Positions 45,938 to 56,516 of a DNA stretch of 64,000 nucleotides are shown one piece after another (position 1 is the first letter of the stretch; each line of letters begins with the position of its first letter). The notes beneath the pieces are model-generated. The model did no database searches and was not told where the DNA came from. It saw only the letters and a list, made by a program, of their open reading frames with translations. The stretch comes from Desulfosarcina widdelii (GTDB taxonomy: Bacteria; Desulfobacterota; Desulfobacteria; Desulfobacterales; Desulfosarcinaceae), in contig NZ_AP021875.1 of assembly GCF_009688965.1 (NCBI RefSeq), positions 124,001-188,000 on the forward strand, written 5' to 3'. Position numbers and translations under genes: made by a program.

Positions 45938-46702
45938 ATGATACCTTACATTGGTGCCGTCGTCCTGGTTGTTTTGTTTCTGTCCGCCGCCCTGCGGATT
46001 CTCAACGAATACGAGCGGGCGGTCATTTTTCGTCTGGGCCGGGTCATCCGGGCCAAAGGGCCGGGCCTGATCATTCTCATACCCGTGGTCGATAAAATGG
46101 TGCGGGTCAGCATGCGGCTGGTGGCCATGGATGTTGATCCCCAGGATGTGATCACCCTGGACAACGTTTCCGTGAAGGTCAATGCAGTGATCTATTTCCG
46201 GGTTATCGACCCCATTAAAGCCATCGTGGAGGTGGAGAACTACACCTACGCCATTTCTCAACTGGCCCAGACAACCCTGCGTAGCGTCTGCGGACAGGCA
46301 GAGCTGGACGAGTTGCTGTCCGCCAGAGAGAAGATCAACGCCCAACTGCAGGAGATCCTGGATACGCACACGGACCCCTGGGGGATAAAGGTCGCCACGG
46401 TGGAACTCAAACATATCGACCTGCCCAACGAGATGCAGCGGGCCATGGCCAAGCAGGCCGAGGCCGAGCGGGAACGGCGGGCCAAGGTGATCAATGCCGA
46501 AGGCGAATACCAGGCCGCCGACCGGCTGGCTGCAGCGGCCAAGATCATCGACGCTCACCCGACGGCCATCCAACTGCGATACCTGCAGACCATGCGGGAG
46601 ATGTCCGCCGAGAACAATACGACCACGGTCTTCCCGTTGCCCCTGGACCTGTTCAAGCCGTTTATCCGACTGGCCCAAAAAGACAGGCCGGAAAACGAAT
46701 AA
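45938..46702 (+). CDS. Slipin (SPFH/stomatin-like membrane protein)
   Basis: The 254-residue protein has one N-terminal hydrophobic segment ([18 protein letters not shown]) and the SPFH core [20 protein letters not shown] Glu/Ala/Arg-rich coiled-coil helix ([20 protein letters not shown]) follows, with a proline-rich tail. It forms membrane oligomers and is the usual partner and target of the preceding NfeD protease. The start follows AGGAG. Confidence 0.93.
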   Translation: MIPYIGAVVLVVLFLSAALRILNEYERAVIFRLGRVIRAKGPGLIILIPVVDKMVRVSMRLVAMDVDPQDVITLDNVSVKVNAVIYFRVIDPIKAIVEVENYTYAISQLAQTTLRSVCGQAELDELLSAREKINAQLQEILDTHTDPWGIKVATVELKHIDLPNEMQRAMAKQAEAERERRAKVINAEGEYQAADRLAAAAKIIDAHPTAIQLRYLQTMREMSAENNTTTVFPLPLDLFKPFIRLAQKDRPENE

Positions 46703-46842
46703 CTTATCGATTGACACCCTTGTACCGAAGGGATTACAAAAATACCTTTTTGCCGACGAACGTCCAAAGGCCGCGCAGAACGTGTAAGCAGCATCCATGC
46801 TCGGAGATTTGACCGCAACTTCATGAAAAGGAGACTGGATCC

Positions 46843-47166
46843 ATGACCAAAGGTACGGATGGAAAGGAAAAACCGTTGGACAAAATGACCGTCAAGGAGC
46901 TTCGTGAAATTGCCCTGGAGATACCGGATCTTACCGGCGTGCATGGCATGAACAAACAGGACCTGCTGGATGCCGTAAAGGCCCATCGGGGGATCAAGGA
47001 AGCCAAACCCAAAAAGGTGAACCGCTCGGTGAGAGAAATCAAGAAACAGATTCAGGAACTGAAAGCCAGAAAACAGGCGCTGGCCTCGGAAAAGGATCGC
47101 AAACAGAGCGACATCTTGCGCCGTAAGATTTCCCGCCTGAAAAAGAAGACGCGCCGGGCCGGCTGA
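46843..47166 (+). CDS. Rho N-terminal-domain-like small protein
   Basis: The 107-residue protein begins with a Rho-N/SAP-like helix-extended-loop-helix (KMTVKELREIALEIPDLTGV, then HGMNKQDLLDAVKAHR). The second half is a Lys/Arg-rich coiled coil (KKQIQELKARKQALASEKDR). It probably binds nucleic acid. No signal peptide. Ribosome site AAAAGGAGA precedes it. Precise role unknown. Confidence 0.75.
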   Translation: MTKGTDGKEKPLDKMTVKELREIALEIPDLTGVHGMNKQDLLDAVKAHRGIKEAKPKKVNRSVREIKKQIQELKARKQALASEKDRKQSDILRRKISRLKKKTRRAG

Positions 47167-47194
47167 CAACCCCGACGGACGGACTGAAAGAATC

Positions 47195-47767
47195 ATGATC
47201 GATCCGGCAGTATTGGCTTTTGACATTGACGGCGTGATCGCCGACACCATGCACCTTTTCCTGGACATCCTGGCTGACCATTACGATGTCCATACGGTGC
47301 GATACGAAGACATCACCTGCTATCAACTGGATCAATGCCTGGACCTGGATGAAGAGACCCTCGAAGGGGCCATTGCCCGCATCCTGGAGGGCCGCTATCG
47401 GGCCGAACTGAAACCCTATCCCGGGTCAGGTGAAGTGCTCAGGCGTATTGCAGAAACCACGGGCCGGGTGCTGATGGTAACGGCCCGTCCCGATCCGGGT
47501 CCCATCGCCGATTGGATGGACCGGCTGCTCGACGGCCAGCACCACCGGGCGCAGATCGTTGCCACCGGTTCCTTTGAGGCCAAAACCGACGTGCTGCTTC
47601 AAAACGGCGTACGCTGGTTCGTAGAAGACCGCCTGGATACCTGCCATTTGCTCAAGGCCGCCGGCATAACGCCCGTCGTCTTCTCCCAGCCGTGGAATCG
47701 GGAATCCCACGATTACGTGCAGGTGGCGTCCTGGCCGGAACTCGAACGGCGAATCGACTACCCATGA
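47195..47767 (+). CDS. HAD-family hydrolase
   Basis: The 190-residue protein has HAD motif I FDIDGVIADT (about residues 9-18), motif II VTARPD (about 92) and motif IV VEDRLDTCHLL (about 145). The cap is small, similar to 5'-nucleotidase (NT5C)-type proteins. It should hydrolyse a small phosphate ester; substrate unknown. Its stop overlaps the xerC start (ATGA), so the two are coupled. Confidence 0.82.
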   Translation: MIDPAVLAFDIDGVIADTMHLFLDILADHYDVHTVRYEDITCYQLDQCLDLDEETLEGAIARILEGRYRAELKPYPGSGEVLRRIAETTGRVLMVTARPDPGPIADWMDRLLDGQHHRAQIVATGSFEAKTDVLLQNGVRWFVEDRLDTCHLLKAAGITPVVFSQPWNRESHDYVQVASWPELERRIDYP

Positions 47768-48693
47768 ACCGTCCCCGACTGGAAGAACAGATCGACCTTT
47801 TTCTTCAGGCCCTGGTCGCGGAGAAAGGGTACTCGATCAACACCATCCGGGCCTATGGCCACGATCTCAAGGAGTTCGCCGACTACGCCGCCAAAACGTC
47901 GGGTGGGGAGGACCCAAAAGCCTCCCGGTCCATAACCGTAGATGAAATCGACAGTCTGACGGTGCGCGGATATTTGGGGATGCTGCACCGCAAGAACGAG
48001 AAGGCCACTATTGCCCGCAAGCTGTCGGCCCTGCGATCTTTTTTCCGCCACCTGGTTCGGCACCGATTGACGGACGAAGACCCCACGGCGACGATCCTGA
48101 CGCCCAAGCACATCCGGCGGATGCCGTCCTATCTGTCCGTAGACGACATGTTCCGGCTGCTGGACCGCACCGCCGAGGATACCCTGCTGGGGCGGCGCAA
48201 TCGGGCCCTGTTCGAGGTCCTCTACGGATCGGGCATCCGTGTTTCCGAGCTGACCGGGCTTAACATCTTCAACGTGGACTTTGCCAGCGGCTGCCTGCGG
48301 GTGGTCGGCAAGGGCGGTAAGGAGCGTATCGTGCCGGTGGGAGAAAAGGCCCTGGCGCGTGTCCGGGACTATCGGGAGACGTTGCGGGAGAAAACCGGAA
48401 TCGACATGCAGACCGACGGGCCGCTGTTTCTCAACAAGAACAAAGGGCGGCTCAGCACCCGGTCCGTGGCCAGAATTCTCGAGGCACTGGTGCGCAAGTG
48501 CAGCCTGGCGGTGCCCATCTCCCCACATGGGATCCGGCACAGTTTCGCAACTCACATGCTCGACGCGGGGGCGGACCTGAGAACTGTTCAGGAACTGCTT
48601 GGCCACAAGAGCCTGTCGACCACCCAGAAGTACACCCATGTGAGTATTGACCGGCTTATGGCGGCCTATGACCGGGCGCATCCGCGGCGCTAG
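47764..48693 (+). CDS. xerC: Tyrosine recombinase XerC
   Basis: The 309-residue recombinase starts MNRPRLEEQIDLF and has an N-terminal core-binding domain (SINTIRAYGHDLKEFADY). The catalytic set is complete: Arg in YGSGIRVSEL, Lys in VGKGGKER, His/Arg in PHGIRHSFATHM, His in LLGHKSLSTT and Tyr in QKYTHV. It resolves chromosome dimers at dif with XerD. Position before hslV-hslU is a common arrangement, which favours XerC over a mobile-element integrase. Confidence 0.9.
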   Translation: MNRPRLEEQIDLFLQALVAEKGYSINTIRAYGHDLKEFADYAAKTSGGEDPKASRSITVDEIDSLTVRGYLGMLHRKNEKATIARKLSALRSFFRHLVRHRLTDEDPTATILTPKHIRRMPSYLSVDDMFRLLDRTAEDTLLGRRNRALFEVLYGSGIRVSELTGLNIFNVDFASGCLRVVGKGGKERIVPVGEKALARVRDYRETLREKTGIDMQTDGPLFLNKNKGRLSTRSVARILEALVRKCSLAVPISPHGIRHSFATHMLDAGADLRTVQELLGHKSLSTTQKYTHVSIDRLMAAYDRAHPRR

Positions 48694-48903
48694 GCAGTGG
48701 CTACCTATTCAATGGCCAATTTGCCCGATATCCTTGTTGCGCGAAAAATTTTATCCTCGGAATATCAACCAGATACCTGCGGTAAAATTTTTTGGGCGCC
48801 TCGATCTCGACCAAATTTTCCTATTGCTGGATAGCCACTGGGGAATAAATGGCCAATCTGCTGATTAGTTGATAAATTTTTAAGAAGAAAGAAAACAATC
48901 TCT

Positions 48904-49461
48904 ATGCCACAAGCTTCCAGCGAACCAAACCTGCGGTTTCACGGCACAACCATCCTGGCCGTGAGGGACAAAGAACGGGTGGTCATGGCCGGAGACGGCC
49001 AGGTGACGCTGAACAACACCGTGATCAAGCACAATGCCCGCAAGGTGCGGCGCATCTACAACGATACCATTTTGGTGGGCTTTGCCGGCGCCACCGCCGA
49101 TGCCCTGACTCTGACCGAGAAGCTCGAGCAAAAGCTGGAGCGTTACAACGGTATCCTGACCCGTTCGGCCGTGGAACTGGCCCGGGACTGGCGGGCGGAC
49201 AAATACCTGCGCCGCCTGGAAGCACTGATGATTGCTGTGGACAAACGCTCCATGCTGCTGATTTCCGGCAACGGCGACGTCATCGAGCCGGACGAGGGCA
49301 TCGTGGCCATCGGTTCGGGGGGGGTGGCCGCCCAGGCAGCCGCCACGGCCCTGTGCCGCCAGACCGAACTGGATGCCCGCCAGATCGTGGAAACCGCCAT
49401 GACCATCGCGTCCTCGCTTTGCGTATTCACCAACGATCGCTTCACCATCGAAGAACTGTGA
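48904..49461 (+). CDS. hslV: HslV: ATP-dependent protease peptidase subunit
   Basis: The 185-residue protein is a proteasome-fold Thr protease. The active-site stretch is [20 protein letters not shown], with the nucleophilic Thr at residue 15 or 16. It therefore carries about 14 residues ([14 protein letters not shown]) ahead of the mature end, longer than the single Met removed in many HslV proteins. It forms a double hexamer capped by HslU. hslU follows after 3 bases. Confidence 0.95.
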   Translation: MPQASSEPNLRFHGTTILAVRDKERVVMAGDGQVTLNNTVIKHNARKVRRIYNDTILVGFAGATADALTLTEKLEQKLERYNGILTRSAVELARDWRADKYLRRLEALMIAVDKRSMLLISGNGDVIEPDEGIVAIGSGGVAAQAAATALCRQTELDARQIVETAMTIASSLCVFTNDRFTIEEL

Positions 49462-49464
49462 CCT

Positions 49465-50829
49465 ATGAAAGACCTCAAACCCGCTGAAATCGTATCCGAA
49501 CTGGACAAGTACATCATCGGCCAGGACCAGGCCAAACGCTCGGTGGCCATTGCCCTGAGAAATCGCTGGCGCAGGCGGCAGGTACCCGAACCGCTCAGAG
49601 ATGAAATTGCGCCCAAGAATATCATCCTCATCGGCCCCACCGGGGTCGGTAAAACAGAGATCGCCAGGCGGCTCTCGCGGATGAGCGATTCTCCCTTTTT
49701 CAAGGTGGAGGCGTCCAAATTCACCGAGGTAGGCTATGTGGGCCGCGATGTGGAATCCATGGTGCGCGACCTGGTCGAACTGACGGTCAACACGGTGCGT
49801 GCCGAGGCCCAGGAAAGGGTCCAGGAAAAAGCCTGGCGGGTGGCCGAAGAGCGCATGCTGGATCTGCTTTTGCCCAAAGCCGACCGTCCTCGTCCGGAGG
49901 GCGCAGCGGACGGCGGGCTTGAAGTGGTCAGCGCTCCCGCCGAGACGACCTCGTCCACCCGGGAAAAACTGCGCAAGATGCTTCAGGCCGGAAAGCTGGA
50001 CAGCCGATACGTGGACCTGGATGTGGCCGACCGCAGCATGCCCATGGTCGAGATCTTTTCCAATGTCGGCATGGAGGAGATGGGCATCAATTTCAAGGAC
50101 ATGCTCGGTCCCTTGATGCCCAAGAACACCCGCCGGCGAAAGATCAAGGTGCCCGAGGCCATGAAAACCCTGGCCGCAGAGGAAGCCCAGAACCTGGTGG
50201 ACATGGACCAGGTGATCCGGGATGCCATTGCCAAGGTAGAGCAGGCCGGCATTATCTTTCTGGACGAAATCGACAAGATTGCCGGAAACGGCAAGGGACA
50301 CGGCCCGGATGTCTCCCGGGAGGGGGTTCAGCGGGATCTTCTGCCCATCGTGGAAGGATCCACGGTGACTACCAAATATGGGCCGGTAAAGACCGACCAC
50401 ATTTTGTTCATCGCCTCGGGTGCGTTTCATGCGATCAAGCCCTCGGATCTGATTCCGGAGCTGCAGGGCCGCTTTCCCATCCGTGTGACTCTGGACGCCC
50501 TGGACCGCAAGGATTTCTATCGCATCCTGACCGAGCCGCAGAACGCTTTGCTGCTGCAGTACATCGCCCTGTTGAAGACCGATGGCGTCGAGGTGGAATT
50601 CTCGGACGATGCGGTAGAGAAGGTCGCCGAGATCGCCGAGGAGGTCAATGTGCGCACCGAGAATATCGGGGCCCGTCGTCTGCACACCCTCATGGAGCGC
50701 CTGCTGGAAGACGTCCTGTTCGATGCACCCGACGGTTGCCAGCCGCACCTTACGGTGGATGCGGCCTATGTGGCTGACAAACTCAAGGCAATCAAGGATG
50801 ATGAGGATTTGAGTCGGTATATCTTATAG
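49465..50829 (+). CDS. hslU: HslU: ATPase subunit of the HslVU protease
   Basis: The 454-residue AAA+ unfoldase has Walker [17 protein letters not shown] (about residues 52-67) and Walker [12 protein letters not shown] (about 263-273). It has a long I-domain and the pore-type motif [16 protein letters not shown]. The C-terminal tail LSRYIL inserts into HslV. It feeds unfolded protein to HslV. Length is normal. Confidence 0.96.
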   Translation: MKDLKPAEIVSELDKYIIGQDQAKRSVAIALRNRWRRRQVPEPLRDEIAPKNIILIGPTGVGKTEIARRLSRMSDSPFFKVEASKFTEVGYVGRDVESMVRDLVELTVNTVRAEAQERVQEKAWRVAEERMLDLLLPKADRPRPEGAADGGLEVVSAPAETTSSTREKLRKMLQAGKLDSRYVDLDVADRSMPMVEIFSNVGMEEMGINFKDMLGPLMPKNTRRRKIKVPEAMKTLAAEEAQNLVDMDQVIRDAIAKVEQAGIIFLDEIDKIAGNGKGHGPDVSREGVQRDLLPIVEGSTVTTKYGPVKTDHILFIASGAFHAIKPSDLIPELQGRFPIRVTLDALDRKDFYRILTEPQNALLLQYIALLKTDGVEVEFSDDAVEKVAEIAEEVNVRTENIGARRLHTLMERLLEDVLFDAPDGCQPHLTVDAAYVADKLKAIKDDEDLSRYIL

Positions 50830-50922
50830 GTGGGTAGTCTGAAGACTAAAGGAGTTTCGGCTTTTTTATTTTTTTCTATCTGCAATTCGCTATGCGTGAC
50901 TATCTGAAATAGAGGAACGATC

Positions 50923-51819
50923 ATGACCATCGAAACACCCCCTCCCAATTCCACCGTCGCCGATATTCTCATCGAGGCGCTCCCCTATATCCGCAAATTT
51001 TCCGGTATGACCGTAGTCGTCAAATACGGCGGCCACGCCATGGTGGACGAACAGCTTAAAATCGATTTTGCGCGGGACATCACCCTGCTCAAATTTATCG
51101 GTCTCAACCCGGTGGTGGTCCACGGCGGAGGCCCCCAGATCAACCGGGTGCTGGACCAGATGGGCATCCAGCCCCAGTTCGTGCGCGGAATGCGGCTGAC
51201 CGACGGCCCCACCATGGACGTGGTCGAAATGGTGCTGGGCGGCAAGGTCAACAAGGGCATCGTGGCCCAGATCAACCAGCAGGGCGGCCGGGCCGTGGGG
51301 CTTTCCGGAAAGGACGGAGGGCTCATCGAGGCCAGGAAGATGCACATCGTCCATCAGGCCGACGCGGCCAGCCCCCCGGAGATCATCGACCCCGGCATGG
51401 TGGGGGAGGTGACCCGCGTCAACCCGCAGATTATCCACACCCTCTCCGAGAAAGGATTCATCCCCATCATCGCTCCGGTGGGTGCGGGCCGGGAAGGGGA
51501 AACTTACAACATCAACGCAGACCTGGTGGCCAGCCATATTGCCATGGCCCTGTCCGCCGGGCGGCTGATGCTGCTGACCGACGTGGATGGGGTGATGGAC
51601 GCCAAAGGGCAGTTGATCTCTTCCATCGATGCGGCCGCCATCCGAAGCATGATCGCCGACGGCAGCATCAGCGGCGGCATGATCCCCAAAATCGAATGCG
51701 CCCTTGCGGCCATTGAAAGCGGGGTGGAGAAGGTACCCATCCTCAACGGCACGCGCCGCCACGCGATCCTTCTGGAACTGTTTACGGATAGGGGCATCGG
51801 GACGGAAGTAACGGAGTAG
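50923..51819 (+). CDS. argB: Acetylglutamate kinase
   Basis: The 298-residue amino acid kinase has [15 protein letters not shown] (about residues 31-45) and [18 protein letters not shown] (about 65-82). The ATP-site [13 protein letters not shown] and [10 protein letters not shown] are also present. It phosphorylates N-acetylglutamate in arginine synthesis. The extra N-terminal helix ([16 protein letters not shown]) is typical of hexameric, arginine-inhibited forms. First of the arg cluster. Confidence 0.95.
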   Translation: MTIETPPPNSTVADILIEALPYIRKFSGMTVVVKYGGHAMVDEQLKIDFARDITLLKFIGLNPVVVHGGGPQINRVLDQMGIQPQFVRGMRLTDGPTMDVVEMVLGGKVNKGIVAQINQQGGRAVGLSGKDGGLIEARKMHIVHQADAASPPEIIDPGMVGEVTRVNPQIIHTLSEKGFIPIIAPVGAGREGETYNINADLVASHIAMALSAGRLMLLTDVDGVMDAKGQLISSIDAAAIRSMIADGSISGGMIPKIECALAAIESGVEKVPILNGTRRHAILLELFTDRGIGTEVTE

Positions 51820-52074
51820 AACGCCTGGAAGCGGCATATTTCGGTCAGGTTAGACGTTCTCATGCTTTTGAGATCCTTGACATAGCGCTGCCACGCCTCC
51901 GGTCGCAAAATCGCTGCGGCCTTGACCCGAACCACAAGCAACCATTTCCGAGCGGCCCGATAAGAACCGATTGAAAGGAAAAGTCATTTGGTCTTGATTC
52001 GACCCCGTCGAAGGTGTATCGACCTTAAATTCTGAACGCTGAACCCAGAACGCTGAACAAATCGGAGTGAACAA

Positions 52075-53259
52075 ATGACAGACACAATCATGCAGACGGC
52101 TGACCGGGTGATCGCCGCCACCTACAAACGCTTTCCCATTGTCCTGGAAAGGGGCGAGGGCACGGCGGTGTGGGATACCCAGGGGCGCCGCTATACCGAT
52201 TTTGTCTCCGGCATCGCCGTGTGCAATCTGGGCCACGCCCATCCGCGCATTGCCGAGGCCGTCGCCCGGCAGGCCAGGCAACTGGTTCATGTCTCCAATC
52301 TATACTATACGTTGCCCCAAACCGAACTGGCCGACCTGCTGGTGGCACAATGCTTTGCGGACCGTGTCTTTTTCTGCAACTCCGGCGCCGAGGCCAACGA
52401 AGCGGCCATCAAGCTGGCCCGTAAATATTTCAAGGACAAGGGCCAGCCAGAGCGCTACCGGATCGTCTCCATGGAGCAGTCCTTCCACGGACGAACCATG
52501 GCCACCTTGTCCGCCACCGGGCAGGAAAAGATCAGGGCGGGATACGACCCGGTTCTCCAAGGGTTTTCTTTCGTGCCGTTCAACGACATCGAGGCCCTGG
52601 AGGCTGCCGTGGATGAGGGCACCTGTGCCGTGATGCTGGAGCCCATCCAGGGCGAAGGCGGCATCCGCTGCCCGGCCCCCGATTATCTTCAACAGGTGCG
52701 GCAGCTCTGCAACCGGCACGGCATTCTGATGATTCTGGATGAAATCCAGACCGGCATGAGTCGCACCGGCGCCCTCTTCGCCCATCAGCACGAAGGGGTC
52801 ACCCCCGATATCATGACGCTGGCCAAGGCCCTTGCCAACGGGTTGCCCATCGGCGCCATGCTGGCCACGGAAAAGGTGGCCGCGGCTTTCGGTCCCGGCG
52901 CCCACGCCTCCACTTTCGGAGGGACTCCGCTGGTTACCGCCGCCGCCCTGGAAACGCTGAGAACCATGCTTGACGAGCAGATTCCCCGGCGGGCCGCAGA
53001 AACCGGCGTCTATTTCAGGCAGGCCCTCGAAGGACTGAAAAAGCGGTGCAGCCACATTGTCGAGGTGCGGGGCAGGGGGCTTTTGCTGGGGGTTCAACTG
53101 GACGGGCCGGCCGACGACCTGGTAGCGGTCTGCATGCAGAAAGGGTTTCTGGTCAATTGTGTCCAGGGAGACACCTTGCGGTTCGCACCGCCGCTGATCG
53201 TCCAAAAAGAAGAAATCGATGCACTGATTGCGTGCCTCGAAGTTATTCTAAAACAATAA
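52075..53259 (+). CDS. argD: Acetylornithine aminotransferase
   Basis: The 394-residue PLP enzyme (class III) has FCNSGAEANEAAIKLARKY, SFHGRTMATLSATGQEKI and LDEIQTGMSRTGALFAHQ. PLP Lys lies in MTLAKALANGLPIGAMLA, and STFGGTPLVTAAAL follows. It transfers an amino group to N-acetylglutamate semialdehyde. It is 255 bases after argB and 29 before argG. Confidence 0.95.
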   Translation: MTDTIMQTADRVIAATYKRFPIVLERGEGTAVWDTQGRRYTDFVSGIAVCNLGHAHPRIAEAVARQARQLVHVSNLYYTLPQTELADLLVAQCFADRVFFCNSGAEANEAAIKLARKYFKDKGQPERYRIVSMEQSFHGRTMATLSATGQEKIRAGYDPVLQGFSFVPFNDIEALEAAVDEGTCAVMLEPIQGEGGIRCPAPDYLQQVRQLCNRHGILMILDEIQTGMSRTGALFAHQHEGVTPDIMTLAKALANGLPIGAMLATEKVAAAFGPGAHASTFGGTPLVTAAALETLRTMLDEQIPRRAAETGVYFRQALEGLKKRCSHIVEVRGRGLLLGVQLDGPADDLVAVCMQKGFLVNCVQGDTLRFAPPLIVQKEEIDALIACLEVILKQ

Positions 53260-53288
53260 ATTCTGTATCGTAAAAGGAGAACCACACG

Positions 53289-54515
53289 GTGAAGGAAAAG
53301 ATCAAGAAAGTTGTTTTGGCCTATTCAGGGGGCCTGGATACCTCGGTCATCCTGAGATGGCTCATCGAAACCTACGAATGCGAGGTGGTGACCTTCAGTG
53401 CCGACATCGGTCAGGTCGATTCGCTGGAAAACGTCGAGGCCAACGCCATGAAGACCGGCGCGGTCAAGGCTTATGTGGACGATCTGAAAGAGACCTTCGT
53501 CAAGGATTATGTATTCCCGGCCTTCCGGGCCAATGTGATTTACGAAGGCCAGTATCTGCTGGGCACCTCCATTGCCCGGCCGCTGATCGCCAAACGGCAG
53601 ATGGAGATCGCCGCTATAGAAGGTGCCGATGCGGTCAGCCACGGCGCAACGGGCAAGGGCAACGACCAGGTGCGTTTCGAGCTGGGCTATTACGCCATCG
53701 ATCCGGACATCAAGATCGTGGCCCCCTGGCGGGAGTGGGACTTGAACTCCCGCACGGCCTTGATGGCGTTTGCCGAAAAGCACGGTATTTCAGTACCCAC
53801 GACCCATGCCAAACCTTACAGCACCGACGGCAACCTGCTGCACATCAGCTACGAAGGCGGCATCCTGGAAGACCCCTGGGCCGGACCGCCCGACGATATT
53901 TTTACCCTGACAACGTCTCCCAAAGACGCTCCCGACACCCCCGAAATCATCGAGATCACGTTTGAAGGCGGCGACCCGGTCGCCATCGACGGAAAACCGC
54001 TCTCACCGGCCAACCTGCTGGCCGAGCTGAACCAGCTGGGTGGCAAGCACGGCATCGGGCGTATCGACATCGTGGAAAACCGCTTTGTGGGCATGAAATC
54101 CCGCGGGGTATACGAAACGCCGGGCGGTACGATCTTGCGCCAGGCTCACATGGCCATGGAATCCATTACCCAGGATCGCGAAGTGATGAACCTGCGCGAT
54201 TCCCTGATTCCGCGCTACGCCCAGCTGATCTACAACGGATTCTGGTTTTCACCGGAAATGGAGGTGCTGCAGGGCCTGATCGACAGCACCCAGACCCACG
54301 TATCCGGCGTGGTGCGTCTGGAGCTCTACAAGGGCAACTGCACGGTACAGGGACGCAAATCAGACCACAGTCTTTACAGCGAAGCCCACGCCACGTTCGA
54401 GGACGACGATGTATACAGCCAGGCGGATGCCGAAGGCTTCATCCGGCTTAACGCTCTGCGGCTTCGGATTCGTAAACTGATGCAGCGCAAAGAGGCAGGC
54501 AGGAATCATGGCTGA
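53289..54515 (+). CDS. argG: Argininosuccinate synthase
   Basis: The 408-residue enzyme starts at GTG 53289 after AAAAGGAGA. The ATP P-loop-like [16 protein letters not shown] (about residues 9-24) and [16 protein letters not shown] (about 118-133) are signatures of the PP-loop synthase family. It joins citrulline and aspartate using ATP. It overlaps argH by 8 bases. Length is normal. Confidence 0.96.
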   Translation: MKEKIKKVVLAYSGGLDTSVILRWLIETYECEVVTFSADIGQVDSLENVEANAMKTGAVKAYVDDLKETFVKDYVFPAFRANVIYEGQYLLGTSIARPLIAKRQMEIAAIEGADAVSHGATGKGNDQVRFELGYYAIDPDIKIVAPWREWDLNSRTALMAFAEKHGISVPTTHAKPYSTDGNLLHISYEGGILEDPWAGPPDDIFTLTTSPKDAPDTPEIIEITFEGGDPVAIDGKPLSPANLLAELNQLGGKHGIGRIDIVENRFVGMKSRGVYETPGGTILRQAHMAMESITQDREVMNLRDSLIPRYAQLIYNGFWFSPEMEVLQGLIDSTQTHVSGVVRLELYKGNCTVQGRKSDHSLYSEAHATFEDDDVYSQADAEGFIRLNALRLRIRKLMQRKEAGRNHG

Positions 54516-55896
54516 GAAACCCTGGGACGGGCGTTTTGCCGAAAAAACGGACAAGCGCGTGGAGGCCTTTACCGCCTCCCACGCCTACGACCGCCGGCTT
54601 TACCCCTATGACATTGCCGGCAGCATCGCCCACTGCAAGATGCTGGCCAAAGTCGGCGTGATCACCGGCGAAGAGGTTGCCCAACTGGTGGAGGGGCTGG
54701 GGACCGTCAAACGCGAGCTGGACCATGGAAAATTCGTGTTCGACGACAGCCTGGAAGACATTCACATGCACATCGAGGCCCGCCTGCTGCAAGTGGCCGG
54801 AAAGGTTGCCCAGAAGCTGCACACTGCACGCAGCCGCAACGACCAGATTGCTCTGGATGTGCGCATGTACCTGCGCGAAGAGACCAGGTGCACCATCGGA
54901 CTGCTGCGCGCCCTGAGAAAGGCGCTGGTTGAGCTGGCCGCCGCCCACCCGGATGTGATCATGCCGGGCTACACCCATACTCAGCGGGCCCAGCCGGTAC
55001 TGATGGCCCACCATCTGATGGCCTATTACGAGATGTTTACCCGGGACCAGGCCCGGATGGTCGACTGCCTGGGCCGCATCGACGTCATGCCTCTGGGAAC
55101 CGCGGCCCTGGCCGGAACGACCTATCCCATCGACCGGGCATACGTGGCCGAGCTGCTAGATTTTCCGGCGGTCAGCAACAACAGCATGGATGCGGTGTCC
55201 GACCGGGATTTCGCCATGGAATTTTTGTCGGCAGCCAGTATCAGCATGGTCCATCTCAGCCGCCTTTCCGAGGAGCTGGTGTTATGGTCCACGGCCGAAT
55301 TCGGCTTTGTCACCCTGCCCGACGCTTTTGCTACTGGCAGCAGCATCATGCCCCAGAAGAAAAACCCGGATATTCCCGAAATCGTACGCGGTAAGACCGG
55401 GCGGGTGGTCGGCTCCCTTGTGGCCCTGCTGACGCTCATGAAGAGTCTGCCCATGGCCTACAACCGGGATATGCAGGAAGACAAGGAACCGCTGTTCGAT
55501 GCCGTGGACACCCTGACGGCCTGCCTTTCCATCAACGCCGACATGATCCCCCGCATTATCGTCAACCGGGAGACCATGCGCCGGGCCGCTTCGGTGGGGT
55601 TCCTCAACGCCACGGACATGGCCGACTACCTGGTGGGCCGGGGCATGCCCTTCAGAAAGGCACACGCCTGCGTGGGTAAGGCCGTGGCTTTTGCCCTGGA
55701 CAAGGGCAAGGAACTGCACGAGCTGACACTGGACGAACTCAAAGGTTTCTCTTCGCTGATCCAGGAGGATCTTTACGAACACCTGACCCTGGAGCACATG
55801 GTCGACCGGCGGCAAAGCGTGGGGGGAACTTCAACCCGCAACGTGGTTGCCGCCATCGACGCGGCTCGCAGGGTGCTGGCCGGAGAGGAAGCATAA
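54508..55896 (+). CDS. argH: Argininosuccinate lyase
   Basis: The 462-residue fumarase/aspartase-family enzyme has the signature [12 protein letters not shown] (about residues 275-286), preceded by the flexible loop, and [17 protein letters not shown] and [13 protein letters not shown]. It splits argininosuccinate to arginine and fumarate. It ends the argG-argH pair. The repeat-like intergenic sequence begins directly after the stop. Confidence 0.96.
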   Translation: MAEKPWDGRFAEKTDKRVEAFTASHAYDRRLYPYDIAGSIAHCKMLAKVGVITGEEVAQLVEGLGTVKRELDHGKFVFDDSLEDIHMHIEARLLQVAGKVAQKLHTARSRNDQIALDVRMYLREETRCTIGLLRALRKALVELAAAHPDVIMPGYTHTQRAQPVLMAHHLMAYYEMFTRDQARMVDCLGRIDVMPLGTAALAGTTYPIDRAYVAELLDFPAVSNNSMDAVSDRDFAMEFLSAASISMVHLSRLSEELVLWSTAEFGFVTLPDAFATGSSIMPQKKNPDIPEIVRGKTGRVVGSLVALLTLMKSLPMAYNRDMQEDKEPLFDAVDTLTACLSINADMIPRIIVNRETMRRAASVGFLNATDMADYLVGRGMPFRKAHACVGKAVAFALDKGKELHELTLDELKGFSSLIQEDLYEHLTLEHMVDRRQSVGGTSTRNVVAAIDAARRVLAGEEA

Positions 55897-56036
55897 AATT
55901 CCAATATCCAAAAGACAAATTCCAAATAAATTCCAATTGTCCAAATTTCAAACAGGGGGATTGGGAGCCTGTTTGGGATTTGGAGCTTGTGATTTGATAT
56001 TTGTTTGAGATTTGGTGCTTGTTTATTGTCAATTTG
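55897..56036. repeat. Low-complexity inverted repeat after argH
   Basis: ATTCCAA/AAATTCC words fill 55897-55955 and reappear in reverse complement form (TTTGGGATTTGGAGC, TTTGAGATTTGGTGC) at 55970-56025. It can fold into an imperfect hairpin between argH and the lipoprotein gene. Confidence 0.55.
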
Positions 56037-56045
56037 CTTCCAGTC

Positions 56046-56516
56046 ATGCGAAACTTGATTTCGACAAATTGCATTGCCGCCGCATTTTTTCTGGCTGTTT
56101 TTTCCCTTGCCGCCTGCGGCGTAAAGGGCCCGCCAATGCCCCCCAAGGCAGCACCGCTTCCGGCGGTGGCGCTGACATACCGCCTGGACGGCGCTTCGGT
56201 GCAGCTACAGTGGGAAATGGCATCGGACCTTTCGAATAAGCAGGCCCGCCAGGCGACTTTTACGATCTACCGCTCCCGTCGAGATCTTTCCGAAGGGGCC
56301 TGCGACGACTGCCCGCTGGTGTTCGAAAAAGTCACCACCCAACCCTTCGTACAGACGGGCGGCAACCGTTTTTCCAGCGTCGAAACCTTGGATTCGGGCT
56401 ATGGGTACGCGTTCAAGGTGCGCCTGGAGATCCGAGGACAGGCGGGCGCCGACTCCAACACGGTTCGATTCGAATATCCCTTTGTGGGCCAATCGTCGGA
56501 TAAGGAGACGCCATGA
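56046..56516 (+). CDS. Lipoprotein with an LptM-like N-terminus
   Basis: The 156-residue product has a signal peptide and lipobox LAACGVKGPPMPPK. The CG-x-KGP-x-x-PP motif right after the lipidated Cys is the hallmark of LptM (YifL), a small lipoprotein that binds the LptD/LptE translocon. Unlike the usual LptM of about 67 residues, a domain of about 110 residues follows with fibronectin-III-like beta strands (TYRLDGASVQLQWEM; TFTIYRSRR; YAFKVRLEIRGQ). It precedes dapF, also as LptM does in enterics. It overlaps dapF by 4 bases. Confidence 0.7.
   Translation: MRNLISTNCIAAAFFLAVFSLAACGVKGPPMPPKAAPLPAVALTYRLDGASVQLQWEMASDLSNKQARQATFTIYRSRRDLSEGACDDCPLVFEKVTTQPFVQTGGNRFSSVETLDSGYGYAFKVRLEIRGQAGADSNTVRFEYPFVGQSSDKETP

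Noticed and set aside
47764-48693. Mobile-element integrase
   Set aside because: Placement before hslV-hslU and core neighbours fits housekeeping XerC.
48880-50748. Minus-strand frame of about 620 codons over hslV-hslU
   Set aside because: Antisense shadow of hslV and hslU, both complete and conserved.
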